Source: Deltaproteobacteria bacterium
GTDB taxonomy: Bacteria > Myxococcota_A > UBA9160 > PR03
Length of the DNA stretch: 8,126 nt
Assembly: GCA_018262315.1 (NCBI GenBank)
Contig: JAGSPS010000133.1
Location: 1-8,126, forward strand
Reading direction: 5' to 3'
Under the pieces are notes generated by a model that was not told where the DNA came from, did no database searches, and worked only from the letters and a program-made list of their open reading frames with translations. The translations under genes and the position numbers were made by a program. This document shows positions 1 through 6,942 of this stretch, piece after piece. The stretch's first letter is position 1, and each line of letters begins with the position of its first letter.

Positions 1-396
1 TCGGCGATCCAGATCGGCAATCCGGTCTCGATCGAGAAGGCAATCGACGCGATCACGCGCTACGACGGCATCGTCGAGCAGGCGAGCGAGGCGGAGCTGG
101 CCGAGGCCTGCGCCCACGCCGATCGCACGGGTCTCTTCAACTGCCCGCACACGGGTGTGGCGCTCGCCGCGACCGCGAAGCTGGTGAAGAGCGGCGTGAT
201 CCGGAAGAGCGATCGCGTGGTGGTGATCTCCACCGCGCACGGGCTCAAGTTCGTCGACTTCAAGGTGAAGTATCACTCGATGACGCTCGCGGACATCGCT
301 CCCGAGATCCCGAACCCGCCGATCGCGTTGCCCGCTCGCTACCAGAGTGTGCGCGACGAGATGCTGCGGCAGATCGAACGGCGCTTTGGCAGGTAG
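1..396 (+). CDS. thrC: Threonine synthase, C-terminal part (5' end outside window)
   Basis: This is the last 131 codons of threonine synthase, the pyridoxal-phosphate enzyme that converts O-phospho-L-homoserine to L-threonine in the cytoplasm. The open frame runs from the first base with no start, so the gene is cut by the window edge. The visible part begins with SAIQIGNPVS, the C-terminal family signature. It continues through GIVEQASEAEL, then FNCPHTGVALAA (residues about 50-61 of the fragment) and VVISTAHGLKF, all typical of thrC. The PLP-binding lysine lies upstream and cannot be checked. The ending is intact, closing in a charged helix (RDEMLRQIERRF) and a TAG stop. The riboflavin synthase start lies 3 nt after the stop, so the two genes are probably co-transcribed and perhaps translationally coupled. 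I am confident of the family from the conserved C-terminal blocks. Confidence 0.93.
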   Translation, partial: SAIQIGNPVSIEKAIDAITRYDGIVEQASEAELAEACAHADRTGLFNCPHTGVALAATAKLVKSGVIRKSDRVVVISTAHGLKFVDFKVKYHSMTLADIAPEIPNPPIALPARYQSVRDEMLRQIERRFGR

Positions 397-399
397 CGC

Positions 400-1017
400 G
401 TGTTCACCGGAATCATCGAGACGGTCGGGCGCGTCGCCGGCATCGAGGCGCAGGGCGAAAAGACGCGGCTCGCGATCGAGTCAGCATTCGTCGCCGACGG
501 CCTGCCGATCGGCGCGAGCATCGCGGTGAACGGCGCCTGTCTCACGGTGGTCGCGGTGACTCCCCGCCAGGTAATCTTCGAGGCCGTGCGCGAGACGCTC
601 GATCGCACCTCGCTCGGCGACCTGCGGATCGGCTCGCGCGTGAACCTCGAGCGCGCGCTGCGCGCCGACGGTCGCTTCGACGGCCACATCGTGCAGGGCC
701 ACGTCGACGGCACCGGCCGCGTGCGCGCGATCGAGCGCCAGGGTGACGACGTGCGCTTCGCGGTCGACTGCGAGCCGGAATTCGCGGCGTGGTTGGTGCC
801 GAAGGGCTCGATCGCGATCGACGGCGTGTCGCTGACGCTGGTGCAGGTCGGGGCCGCAGGCTTCGACGTCGCGCTGATCCCACACACGCTCGTGGCCACG
901 AACCTCGCCGATCGGCAGCCGGGCGATCGCGTGAATCTCGAAGCCGACGTGCTCGGGAAGTACGTGCAGAAATACCTGGAGCGCCTTCACCGTGGCGTGG
1001 GAGAGGGCACGCGATGA
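400..1017 (+). CDS. ribE: Riboflavin synthase, alpha subunit
   Basis: Riboflavin synthase catalyses the last step of riboflavin synthesis, the dismutation of two 6,7-dimethyl-8-ribityllumazine molecules to riboflavin plus a pyrimidinedione. The protein is 205 aa, normal for the family. It opens with the hallmark MFTGIIETVG, which fixes the GTG start at 400. An AGG six bases upstream, inside the end of thrC, could serve as the ribosome site. Two homologous lumazine-binding barrels are visible. The first carries GASIAVNGACLTV (residues 38-50). GHIVQGHVDGTG (95-106) opens the second, which carries GSIAIDGVSLTLV (136-148). The Cys47 position corresponds to the conserved N-barrel cysteine. The gene sits between thrC and a lipoprotein gene, and no ribD, ribBA or ribH is visible in this window. 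I see no FMN riboswitch, since only 3 nt separate it from thrC. The symbol is ribE in one convention and ribC in another. Confidence 0.96.
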   Translation: MFTGIIETVGRVAGIEAQGEKTRLAIESAFVADGLPIGASIAVNGACLTVVAVTPRQVIFEAVRETLDRTSLGDLRIGSRVNLERALRADGRFDGHIVQGHVDGTGRVRAIERQGDDVRFAVDCEPEFAAWLVPKGSIAIDGVSLTLVQVGAAGFDVALIPHTLVATNLADRQPGDRVNLEADVLGKYVQKYLERLHRGVGEGTR

Positions 1018-1526
1018 GAACGCGGCTTGCGTTGGGGCTGCTGCTGCTGTGGGCCGCTGCGTGCGCGCGGGTGCCGGTCGTGATCGAGTCGGATGCGGCC
1101 GAGCGGAGCGCAAGCCTGAAGACGTGGGCGTGGCTGCAGCGGCCGCCGGTGGCGCGCGGCGAAGCGGAGTTCGGGGCCGTGGAAGAGCGCGTGCGCCCGG
1201 CGGTCGAGCGCGAACTCGGCGCGCGGCGCCTGCGGAAGGTCGAACGCGAGCGCCCCGATTTCCTGGTCACCTACTACGCTGCGATCGAGAAGCCGATCGC
1301 CGCGAATGCGATCACCTACGCTGCGGGCGTGCCGCTCATGACGAGGCCGGTGACGAGCTACGAGCGCGGTTCGTTCGTGCTCGACGTGCTCGACGCGAGG
1401 ACCGGCAAGCTGCTCTGGCGTGGCGTGGGGCGTCGCGTCTTCGATCCGAAACAGACCCCCGAGCAGCGCAGCGAACGCATCGACGCCGCGGTCGCCTCGG
1501 TGATCGACGAGTTCGCCCCACTCTGA
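1014..1526 (+). CDS. DUF4136-family outer-membrane or periplasmic lipoprotein
   Basis: This 170-aa protein begins at the ATG that overlaps the ribE stop in an ATGA junction, implying translational coupling. The N-terminus is a lipoprotein signal peptide: MRTR, a hydrophobic stretch LALGLLLLW, then lipobox A-A-A-C with the lipidated cysteine at residue 17. The mature part matches the layout of DUF4136 proteins. After the cysteine comes an SLKTWAWL strand. A D-F-L-V-T-Y-Y strand follows near residues 82-88. Then comes a GSFVLDVLDARTGKLLWRG block (about residues 120-138). The end is a helix (RSERIDAAVASVIDEFAP) matching the usual family ending with a terminal F-x-P-like motif. The molecular function of DUF4136 is unknown; it is found mainly as small envelope lipoproteins of Gram-negative bacteria. 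The family call rests on pattern recognition. The lipoprotein nature is directly visible. Confidence 0.82.
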   Translation: MRTRLALGLLLLWAAACARVPVVIESDAAERSASLKTWAWLQRPPVARGEAEFGAVEERVRPAVERELGARRLRKVERERPDFLVTYYAAIEKPIAANAITYAAGVPLMTRPVTSYERGSFVLDVLDARTGKLLWRGVGRRVFDPKQTPEQRSERIDAAVASVIDEFAPL

Positions 1527-1563
1527 AACGGACCGTGCAGGCCGCAACGCCGATGCGGCAGCC

Positions 1564-1569
1564 AGGGAG
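1564..1569 (+). promoter_or_regulatory. Shine-Dalgarno site that selects the GTG start of the GST-like gene
   Basis: AGGGAG lies 6 nt upstream of the GTG at 1576. The next in-frame ATG, at 1585, would be 15 nt away, so the spacing favours the GTG. Confidence 0.7.
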
Positions 1570-1575
1570 ACACGC

Positions 1576-2274
1576 GTGAACCGCATGCTCGACGTCGCCA
1601 CGTCGCTCTTCGCCAGCGTCGCTCGCCTGGGAGGCGGACTGCGCGTGGAGGAACTGGGCGAACGCCCCAAGAAGCCGCTCGAACTCTACGAGTTCGAGAG
1701 CTGTCCCTATTGTCGCAAGGTGCGCGAGGTGTTGACCGCGCTCGACCTCGAGACGCGCATCTACCCGTGTCCGAAGGGCGGCACGCGCTTCCGCAGCGTG
1801 GTGCGCGAGCGCGGCGGCAAGGAGCAGTTCCCGTATCTCGTCGATCCGAACACCGGCGAGGCGATGTACGAGTCGAGCGACATCGTCCGCCATCTCTTTG
1901 CGGAATACGGCACCGGCGCGGTGCCGTGGCTCTACTCCGGCGGACCGCTCTTCGACGCGACCTCGACGCTCGCGAGCGCCTGGCGCCTGGGTGCGGGCGT
2001 GCGTGCATCGGAGTCGCAGCCGCCGGCGCTGCCGCTCGAACTGTGGAGCTTCGAGGCGTCGCCGTACTGCCGCATCGTGCGCGAGACGCTGTGCAGCCTG
2101 GAGATTCCGTACCTGCTGCACAACGTCGGCAAGAACAGCCCCAGTCGCGAGGCGTTCGTGGAGCGTTCGGGCAAGATGCAGGTGCCGTTCCTGGTGGATC
2201 CGAACCGGGCGGTGGAGATGTTCGAGTCGGCCGACATCGTCCGCTACCTGAACGCGACGTACGGCGCGCGTTAG
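1576..2274 (+). CDS. Tandem GST-N / thioredoxin-fold protein (two glutaredoxin-like domains)
   Basis: This 232-aa protein consists of two copies of a glutathione S-transferase N-terminal (glutaredoxin-like) domain. Copy 1 spans about residues 34-112: strand LELYEF, active-site CPYC at 43-46, the turn before the cis-proline QFPYLVDP (Pro86), and the glutathione-contacting ES-SDIVRHL segment (99-107). Copy 2 spans about 153-230: LELWSF, SPYC at 162-165, QVPFLVDP (Pro204), ES-ADIVRYL (217-225). The C-terminal all-helical domain of canonical GSTs is absent. The stretch before each domain is also duplicated (residues 6-23 resemble 127-143), so the repeat unit is about 120 aa. Similar two-domain proteins are known in bacteria and plants as GST-N domain proteins of unclear function. 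I infer a role in thiol redox or glutathione binding. It lies 49 nt downstream of the lipoprotein gene on the same strand, probably in the same operon, and has no signal peptide. Confidence 0.85.
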   Translation: MNRMLDVATSLFASVARLGGGLRVEELGERPKKPLELYEFESCPYCRKVREVLTALDLETRIYPCPKGGTRFRSVVRERGGKEQFPYLVDPNTGEAMYESSDIVRHLFAEYGTGAVPWLYSGGPLFDATSTLASAWRLGAGVRASESQPPALPLELWSFEASPYCRIVRETLCSLEIPYLLHNVGKNSPSREAFVERSGKMQVPFLVDPNRAVEMFESADIVRYLNATYGAR

Positions 2275-2284
2275 CGGCGCGCTG
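2262..2284. other. Possible hairpin at the convergent gene ends
   Basis: A GCGCGC arm at 2264-2269 can pair with GCGCGC at 2277-2282 around a 7-nt loop, with an extra C-G pair (2262/2284) beyond a G-T wobble. It straddles the stop of the GST-like gene and the 13-nt gap to the mgtE stop. There is no T-run on either strand, and such GC palindromes arise easily in this composition, so a terminator role is only a possibility. Confidence 0.2.
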
Positions 2285-2287
2285 CGA

Positions 2288-3646
2288 TCACGACAACCGC
2301 TCGAGGAACAGCGTTGCGATTCCCAGGAACGCGAAGAACGCCACCGCATCCGTGAAGGTCGTGACGAGCACGCCGGAGCCCAGGGCCGGATCCTGCTGCA
2401 ACGCTTTCAGCGTCAGCGGCACCGCGGCGCCTGCGAGTCCCGCGACGGCCATGCTCAGCAGCATCGCGACGAACACGACCAGACCGAAGATCGGGGAGCC
2501 GCCCCAGTAGTAGGCGACGCTGGCGCCGAGACAGCCGGTGACGGCTCCGACCGCGATGCAGACCAGGAACTGCTTGCCGACTGCGCGCAGGCCGCTCGAG
2601 AATTCGGTTTCGCCGAGTGCGATGCCGCGCGCGACGACCGTAAGAGCCTGGACGCCGGTGTTGCCCGCCATGCCGGCGACGACGGGCATGAAGATCGCGA
2701 GCGTCACGACCTGCTCGATGGTGTGCCGGAAGAGCCCCACCACGGAGGCCGCGAGGAAGGCGGTGGCGAGATTCACCACCATCCACGGCAGGCGCTTGCG
2801 CACCGAGAGTCCGACGGGAGAGAAGACGCGCTCTTCCTCGTCGAGACCGGCGAGGTTGTAGATGTCCTCGGTGGCCTCCTCGTGGATGACGTCGATGACG
2901 TCGTCCACGGTGATCAGGCCGAGCATGCGGCCGTCGGCATCGACGACGGGAATGGCGAGCAGGTTGTAGCGGGCGACGATGCGCGCGACTTCTTCCTGGT
3001 CGGTGTCGGCGCGCACGCTCACCGGTTCGCGGAGCATCAGCTCGCCGCAGGGCCGATCGGGCGCCGCGGTGACGAGGCGGCGGATCGGCACGACGCCCTG
3101 CAGCAGGCGTTCGTCGTCGGCGACGTAGAGGTAGAGGATCGCGTCGGTCTCGCCGCGACTGCCGCGCGCGCGGATGTGGTCGATCGCCTCCTGCGCCGTC
3201 ATCTTGGCGTCGAGCGCGACGAAGTCGGTGGTCATCACGCGGCCGGCGCTGTGTTCGGGATACAGCTCGGCCTTGCGCAGGTCGGCGCGGCAGTCCTCAG
3301 CGAGCAGACCCACCACCGCGCTGCGTCGCTCTTCGGGGAGTTCGGCGACCAGGTGCACGATGTCGTCGACTTCGAGGCGTCCGAGCACGTCGGCGAGGCG
3401 ATCGTCGCCCACCGCCTCGACGACCTGTCGGAAGATCTCGGGCGGCAGCTCCGAGATGGTGCTCGCCGCGCGACGCTGCTGGAAGAGGAGGTCGACGATG
3501 GTGCGGGTCTCGTCCTGGCTGAGATTCGCGAGTAGCGGGCCGAGGTCCGCGGCGTGGACGCGCGCGATGAGCCGCTCAGCGCGCGTCGTGAGCCCGCTCG
3601 CCAGCAGACGGCGGAGGATGCGGGTCGTCAGTTCGGGAGTCGCCAT
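2288..3646 (-). CDS. mgtE: Magnesium transporter/channel MgtE
   Basis: MgtE is an inner-membrane, Mg2+-gated Mg2+ channel. The 452-aa product has the full family architecture and usual length. An N-terminal alpha-helical superhelix covers about residues 25-130 (for example VDDIVHLVAELPEERR). A CBS pair follows: CBS1 from AGRVMTTDFVAL (about 134-197), CBS2 from GELMLREPVSV through IPVVDADGRMLGLITVDDVI (about 201-255). A connecting plug helix leads into about five membrane segments from residue 287. The pore signature PVVAGMAGNTGVQAL is at 321-335. LVTTFTDAVAFFAF (427-440) places Asp433 where Thermus MgtE has its pore Asp432. The ATG at 3646 was chosen because it gives the family length, with GAGG 6-7 nt upstream. 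The frame stays open to a TTG near 3883, but that extension looks non-coding. The gene converges on the GST-like gene and diverges from the GH38 gene. Confidence 0.95.
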   Translation of the reverse strand: MATPELTTRILRRLLASGLTTRAERLIARVHAADLGPLLANLSQDETRTIVDLLFQQRRAASTISELPPEIFRQVVEAVGDDRLADVLGRLEVDDIVHLVAELPEERRSAVVGLLAEDCRADLRKAELYPEHSAGRVMTTDFVALDAKMTAQEAIDHIRARGSRGETDAILYLYVADDERLLQGVVPIRRLVTAAPDRPCGELMLREPVSVRADTDQEEVARIVARYNLLAIPVVDADGRMLGLITVDDVIDVIHEEATEDIYNLAGLDEEERVFSPVGLSVRKRLPWMVVNLATAFLAASVVGLFRHTIEQVVTLAIFMPVVAGMAGNTGVQALTVVARGIALGETEFSSGLRAVGKQFLVCIAVGAVTGCLGASVAYYWGGSPIFGLVVFVAMLLSMAVAGLAGAAVPLTLKALQQDPALGSGVLVTTFTDAVAFFAFLGIATLFLERLS

Positions 3647-3882
3647 CGCGCGCCTCGGCTCGCCCAGATTGGATCCCGCGACCGGAGCCGCCGGGCGTTC
3701 TCGCGGGATGCTCAGACGGATCGGTTCAGCGGCCCTCTCGTTCGCTCGGTTTTCGAGCACGTCGTTTCCATCTTCGGCAGCGGACTCATGACCGAACCAG
3801 ACAGCCGGTGCTGGCGACGCAGCGACCTTCTGATCGGCTGGCGCGTGGGCCGTCCTGAGCCAGACGTGGTTAGAATCGCGCA
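3647..3882. promoter_or_regulatory. Divergent intergenic region between mgtE and the GH38 gene
   Basis: These 236 bases must carry the promoters of both divergent genes. The clearest element is TAGAAT at 3871-3876 for the GH38 gene. An inverted repeat GCTCG-N5-CGAGC lies at 3744-3758 and could be an operator or chance. I could not find a convincing -35/-10 pair for mgtE, nor conserved features of a magnesium-sensing leader RNA on the minus strand. There is no credible gene here. Confidence 0.5.
3871..3876 (+). promoter_or_regulatory. Putative -10 hexamer (TAGAAT) implying a leaderless GH38 transcript
   Basis: TAGAAT differs from the TATAAT consensus at one position and stands out in this GC-rich sequence. 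It ends 6 nt before the ATG at 3883, so a transcript starting the usual 6-7 nt downstream would begin at the A of that ATG. No recognisable -35 lies at 16-18 nt spacing. A TG dinucleotide sits 2 nt upstream (3867-3868), one base off the extended -10 position. Confidence 0.45.
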
Positions 3883-6762
3883 ATGGATGCTCGAACCCTT
3901 CGCGTCGTCGTCGTGCCGCATACCCACTGGGACCGCGAGTGGTACCGGACGCACGAGCAATTCCGCGTCCGCCTCGTCACGCTGGTCGACGCGCTGCTCG
4001 AGCTGCTGGAGCGCGATCCCGCATTCCGTCACTTCATGCTGGACGGGCAGACCATCGTCGTCGACGACTATCTCGAAGTGCGTCCGAACGCGCGGCCCCG
4101 CATCGAGAAGCTGGTGCGCGAGGGACGGCTCGCCGTGGGACCCTGGCACGTACTGCCCGACGAGTGGCTGGTCTCGGGCGAAGCGCTGATCCGCAACCTG
4201 CGGCTGGGGCTCTCCAAGGCGGACGCGCTGGGCGGGGCGATGCGGGTCGGCTACGTCCCCGACCAGTTCGGTCACGTCGGCCAGCTCCCGCAGCTCTTCG
4301 CGGGTTTCGGCCTTCCTGCCGCCGTACTGTGGCGCGGCGTGGGCGCCGATGTGGACCGCACGCTCTTCACGTGGGAGGGGCCGGACGGCACGCGGATTCC
4401 GGTCGTCTACCTGATGCACGGCTACGGGAACGCGGTGAACCTGCCGACCGACCCGGCGGCGCTCGCGGCGCGCATCGAGGCCGAAGCGGGCGAGCTCGCC
4501 AAGCACTCCGACGTCTCGACGCTGCTCTTCATGAACGGCAGCGATCACGAGCGACCGAACCCCGCGCTGCCGCGCGCGCTCGAAGCGCTGCGCGCGCTTC
4601 CTCTCACGGGCATCGACGTCGAGATCGGCTCGCTCGCGGAGTTCGTCGCGCGGGCGCTCGAAGAAGCGCCGGCGACGATGCCCCGACACCGGGGTGAACT
4701 GCGCTCTGGATTGCGTGCACCGCTGCTGCCGGGCTGCGCCTCCGCGCGCGCGAGCCAGAAGCTGCGCGAGTTCGAGAACGATCGGCTGCTGACGCGCTAT
4801 CTCGAGCCGCTCGCGGCGTGGCTCGGTGCGCTCGGTGGCGAAGCCGATCGCGAGACGATCGCGTTCGCGTGGCGCGTCGCGCTCGAGAATCATCCTCACG
4901 ACTCGGTGTGCGGCTGCTCGATCGACGCGGTGCACGCGCAGATGGAGACGCGCTACGACCGCGTCGCGGAAATTGCGGGAACCCAGCTCGAACGCGTGCG
5001 CGCGGCGCTCGCGCGCCAGGTCGCGGTGCCGCGCGCTGGGTTCGGCAAAGGTGCGGGCGCGCCGCTGCTGGTCTGGAATCCGAACGCCGCGGGTCGCGCG
5101 GGCGTCGACGCCGAGATCGAAGTGCCGCTGCCGGTGACGAAGCGGGGCGCGCCGCGTCCGTTCCACCTGCGGCGCGCCGACGGTACGCGGATTCCCGTCG
5201 CGGCGGAACTGCTGCAGCCGGCTGGCGCATTGCACGCGGGCGTCTTCGAACGCCGCGGCGTACTCGCGCTGCTGCCCGGTCTTCGCAGCGAGTTCGACGG
5301 CCTCTACGCCAGCGGGATCGAGGCCGCAAAGGTCGGCGAGCGCGTGCACGTACGCGTGCGGCTCGGTGCCACGCCCGATCCCCATTTCGACCTCGAGGCG
5401 GAGCGCCGCGCGCTGCAGGCGCTGCTCGCAGACGAGTCGATCCGCGACGTGGCGGTCGAAACCTGGCAGCCCCCGCGCGTGCGGCTGCGCTTCGCGGACG
5501 ATCTCCCCGGTCACGGATTGCGCGCCTATCGACTCGCGCCGGGCGCCGCGCCGCCGCTGGAGCCGATGGCCGCGGCGACGCTGGCGGGCGGCGGCGCCTT
5601 CATCGAGAACGCGGCGTGGCGCGTCGAGGTCGATGCCCGTGGACGCGTGACGCTGACGTCGAGGGCGCATGGGTTGCGCATCGAAGATGCGCTCGTACTC
5701 CGCTCCGAAGGCGACCGCGGCGACGAATACAACTTCGACCCGGTACCCGGTGGCGCCGTGGTCGAACGCCTGGAACGTGCGCGTGTGCGGATCCTGCAAC
5801 GCGGCGCCGCAGAGGTGGCGTTGCGCGTCGAAGCGACGCTTCGCGTTCCCCGCGAAGTGGCGCCGTCACGCGACGCGCGCAGCGAGCGCTGCGTGGCGCT
5901 CCCGATCGCACTCGAGCTGCGCCTCGCCGCGGGTCTCGAACGTCTCGACGTCGCGCTCACGATCGACAACACGGCGCGCGACCACCGGCTGCGCCTTCAC
6001 TGCCGCGCGCCGTTCGCGTCGCAGCGCTTCGAGGTGGAGTCGGCGTTCGAGATCGCCGAGCGTCCGATCGAGCCGCCGCCCGACGCGTTCGGATCGCCGC
6101 GTCCGGCAGAGTTTCCGATCGGCGCGGTACCGCAGCGGAGCTTCGCGACGTTGTTGGGCAGAAGCGGGCTTGCGCTCACGGTGGCGAATCGCGGTGTCGC
6201 GGAGGTCGAGGCGGTATCGGAGGCCGATGGGCGCGGCGCGTTGGCGTTGACGGTGCTGCGCGCCGTGGGATGGCTTTCGCGCGCGGACCTGCGCTCGAGG
6301 CCCGGACCGGCGGGGCCGGGGCTGCCGACGCCGGGCGCGCAGGGTTTCGGGCGGCATCGGATCGAGATTTCTCTTCGGCTGCATCGCGATGACGACCCGC
6401 GCCGGACCGCGGAAGCACACGGCTTCGCCTTTCCGCCCCTTGCCTTCCCGGGTGTCGAGGACGCCGCTGGGGCGATCGTCGACGGAGCGCGGCTCGTCGC
6501 GGTGGACGATCCGCAGGTGCTCGTGTCGGCGATCGAGCCTTGCGGCGATGGCGACGCCGAGCTGCGTCTCGTGAACGCGAGTGGCGACGCGCGGTCGGTA
6601 CGCGTCGCATGGGGCGCACCCACGCGGTCGCTGCGGATCGTCGATCTCGCCGGTCGGGATGGTGGAACCCCTTCGTTCGAGCCGGAGTCGGCGAATGCGG
6701 GGTCGATGGACCTCGGGCCCTGGCAGATCGTCACGGTGCGTACCCGCGCCGGACCCACGTGA
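3883..6762 (+). CDS. GH38 alpha-mannosidase / mannosylglycerate hydrolase-like glycosidase
   Basis: This 959-aa protein is a retaining, metal-dependent glycoside hydrolase of family 38, which cleaves alpha-mannosides. The N-terminal catalytic domain begins at once with VVVPHTHWDREWY. By analogy with family structures, His15, Asp17, Asp127 (in YVPDQFGHVGQLPQ, the expected nucleophile) and His339 bind the divalent metal. Asp221 in MNGSDHERPN is a plausible acid/base region. The family's helical middle domain carries NHPHDSVCGCSID (336-348). The C-terminal beta domains show GDEYNFDP (613-620) and GWLSRADL...TPGAQ (796-820), both typical of bacterial GH38 enzymes. There is no signal peptide, so the enzyme is probably cytoplasmic and acts on imported or endogenous substrates. 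The HPHDSVCGCS form resembles E. coli MngB, but no mngA-like transporter is nearby, so the substrate is open. The ATG at 3883 has no Shine-Dalgarno and begins 4 residues before the first conserved strand. Confidence 0.93.
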   Translation: MDARTLRVVVVPHTHWDREWYRTHEQFRVRLVTLVDALLELLERDPAFRHFMLDGQTIVVDDYLEVRPNARPRIEKLVREGRLAVGPWHVLPDEWLVSGEALIRNLRLGLSKADALGGAMRVGYVPDQFGHVGQLPQLFAGFGLPAAVLWRGVGADVDRTLFTWEGPDGTRIPVVYLMHGYGNAVNLPTDPAALAARIEAEAGELAKHSDVSTLLFMNGSDHERPNPALPRALEALRALPLTGIDVEIGSLAEFVARALEEAPATMPRHRGELRSGLRAPLLPGCASARASQKLREFENDRLLTRYLEPLAAWLGALGGEADRETIAFAWRVALENHPHDSVCGCSIDAVHAQMETRYDRVAEIAGTQLERVRAALARQVAVPRAGFGKGAGAPLLVWNPNAAGRAGVDAEIEVPLPVTKRGAPRPFHLRRADGTRIPVAAELLQPAGALHAGVFERRGVLALLPGLRSEFDGLYASGIEAAKVGERVHVRVRLGATPDPHFDLEAERRALQALLADESIRDVAVETWQPPRVRLRFADDLPGHGLRAYRLAPGAAPPLEPMAAATLAGGGAFIENAAWRVEVDARGRVTLTSRAHGLRIEDALVLRSEGDRGDEYNFDPVPGGAVVERLERARVRILQRGAAEVALRVEATLRVPREVAPSRDARSERCVALPIALELRLAAGLERLDVALTIDNTARDHRLRLHCRAPFASQRFEVESAFEIAERPIEPPPDAFGSPRPAEFPIGAVPQRSFATLLGRSGLALTVANRGVAEVEAVSEADGRGALALTVLRAVGWLSRADLRSRPGPAGPGLPTPGAQGFGRHRIEISLRLHRDDDPRRTAEAHGFAFPPLAFPGVEDAAGAIVDGARLVAVDDPQVLVSAIEPCGDGDAELRLVNASGDARSVRVAWGAPTRSLRIVDLAGRDGGTPSFEPESANAGSMDLGPWQIVTVRTRAGPT

Positions 6763-6847
6763 GCGACACGGCGTGGGCTCGGGAGCTGCGTACGCGCCGG
6801 ACGCGTGACGAGGATCGCAGTCTTTTTCCATTGCAGGCCCGCGATGG

Positions 6848-6856
6848 TGGTAGCAT
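6848..6856 (+). promoter_or_regulatory. Putative extended -10 (TG-G-TAGCAT) of the KH-domain gene
   Basis: TG, one base, then TAGCAT is the exact spacing of an extended -10 element. The hexamer differs from TATAAT at two positions. A TTGCAG at 6831-6836 is only 14 nt upstream, too close for a standard -35. The same motif form recurs upstream of the acyl-CoA synthetase gene. Confidence 0.4.
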
Positions 6857-6930
6857 GCTCGCAGCCGGGGCCGGGGAAGTCTGTGTGAAGGCGCAGCGGC
6901 CCAACACCTGACCAGTTCTGCGGGCGACCG

Positions 6931-6937
6931 GGAGGGG
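6931..6937 (+). promoter_or_regulatory. Strong Shine-Dalgarno of the KH-domain gene
   Basis: GGAGGGG lies 5 nt before the GTG at 6943. It is among the strongest ribosome sites in the window and fixes the GTG as the start. Confidence 0.8.
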
Positions 6938-6942
6938 TAGTC

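Larger units (their letters stand above)
6763..6942 (+). promoter_or_regulatory. Intergenic leader upstream of the KH-domain gene
   Basis: These 180 bases separate the GH38 stop from the KH-domain gene. They contain a T-run (TTTTT, 6823-6827) without a convincing preceding stem, a promoter-like TGGTAGCAT (6848-6856) and a strong Shine-Dalgarno near the end. If transcription starts about 7 nt after the hexamer, the mRNA has a leader of about 80 nt. I see no recognisable riboswitch. Confidence 0.4.

Noticed and set aside
3647..3882. A magnesium-sensing riboswitch upstream of mgtE
   Set aside because: The minus-strand sequence before the mgtE ATG shows no recognisable conserved core or terminator-like switching stem. 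A covariance-model search could settle this.
3647..3883. An N-terminal extension of mgtE by 79 codons from a TTG at 3883
   Set aside because: The extension would overlap the first base of the GH38 gene and fill the whole divergent promoter region, shows no MgtE-like sequence, and makes the protein longer than the family norm of about 450 aa.
3712..5799. A 695-codon open frame on the minus strand, antisense to the GH38 gene
   Set aside because: It lies opposite a gene with clear GH38 motifs. The translation is rich in Arg, Ala, His and Gln without family motifs, as expected when a high-GC coding strand is read in antisense. It has no ribosome site and also crosses the intergenic region.
6855..6911. 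An 18-codon ATG open frame in the khpA leader (possible leader peptide)
   Set aside because: It has no Shine-Dalgarno, its ATG overlaps the putative -10 so it would lie upstream of the predicted transcription start, and it lacks the codon runs of an attenuator.
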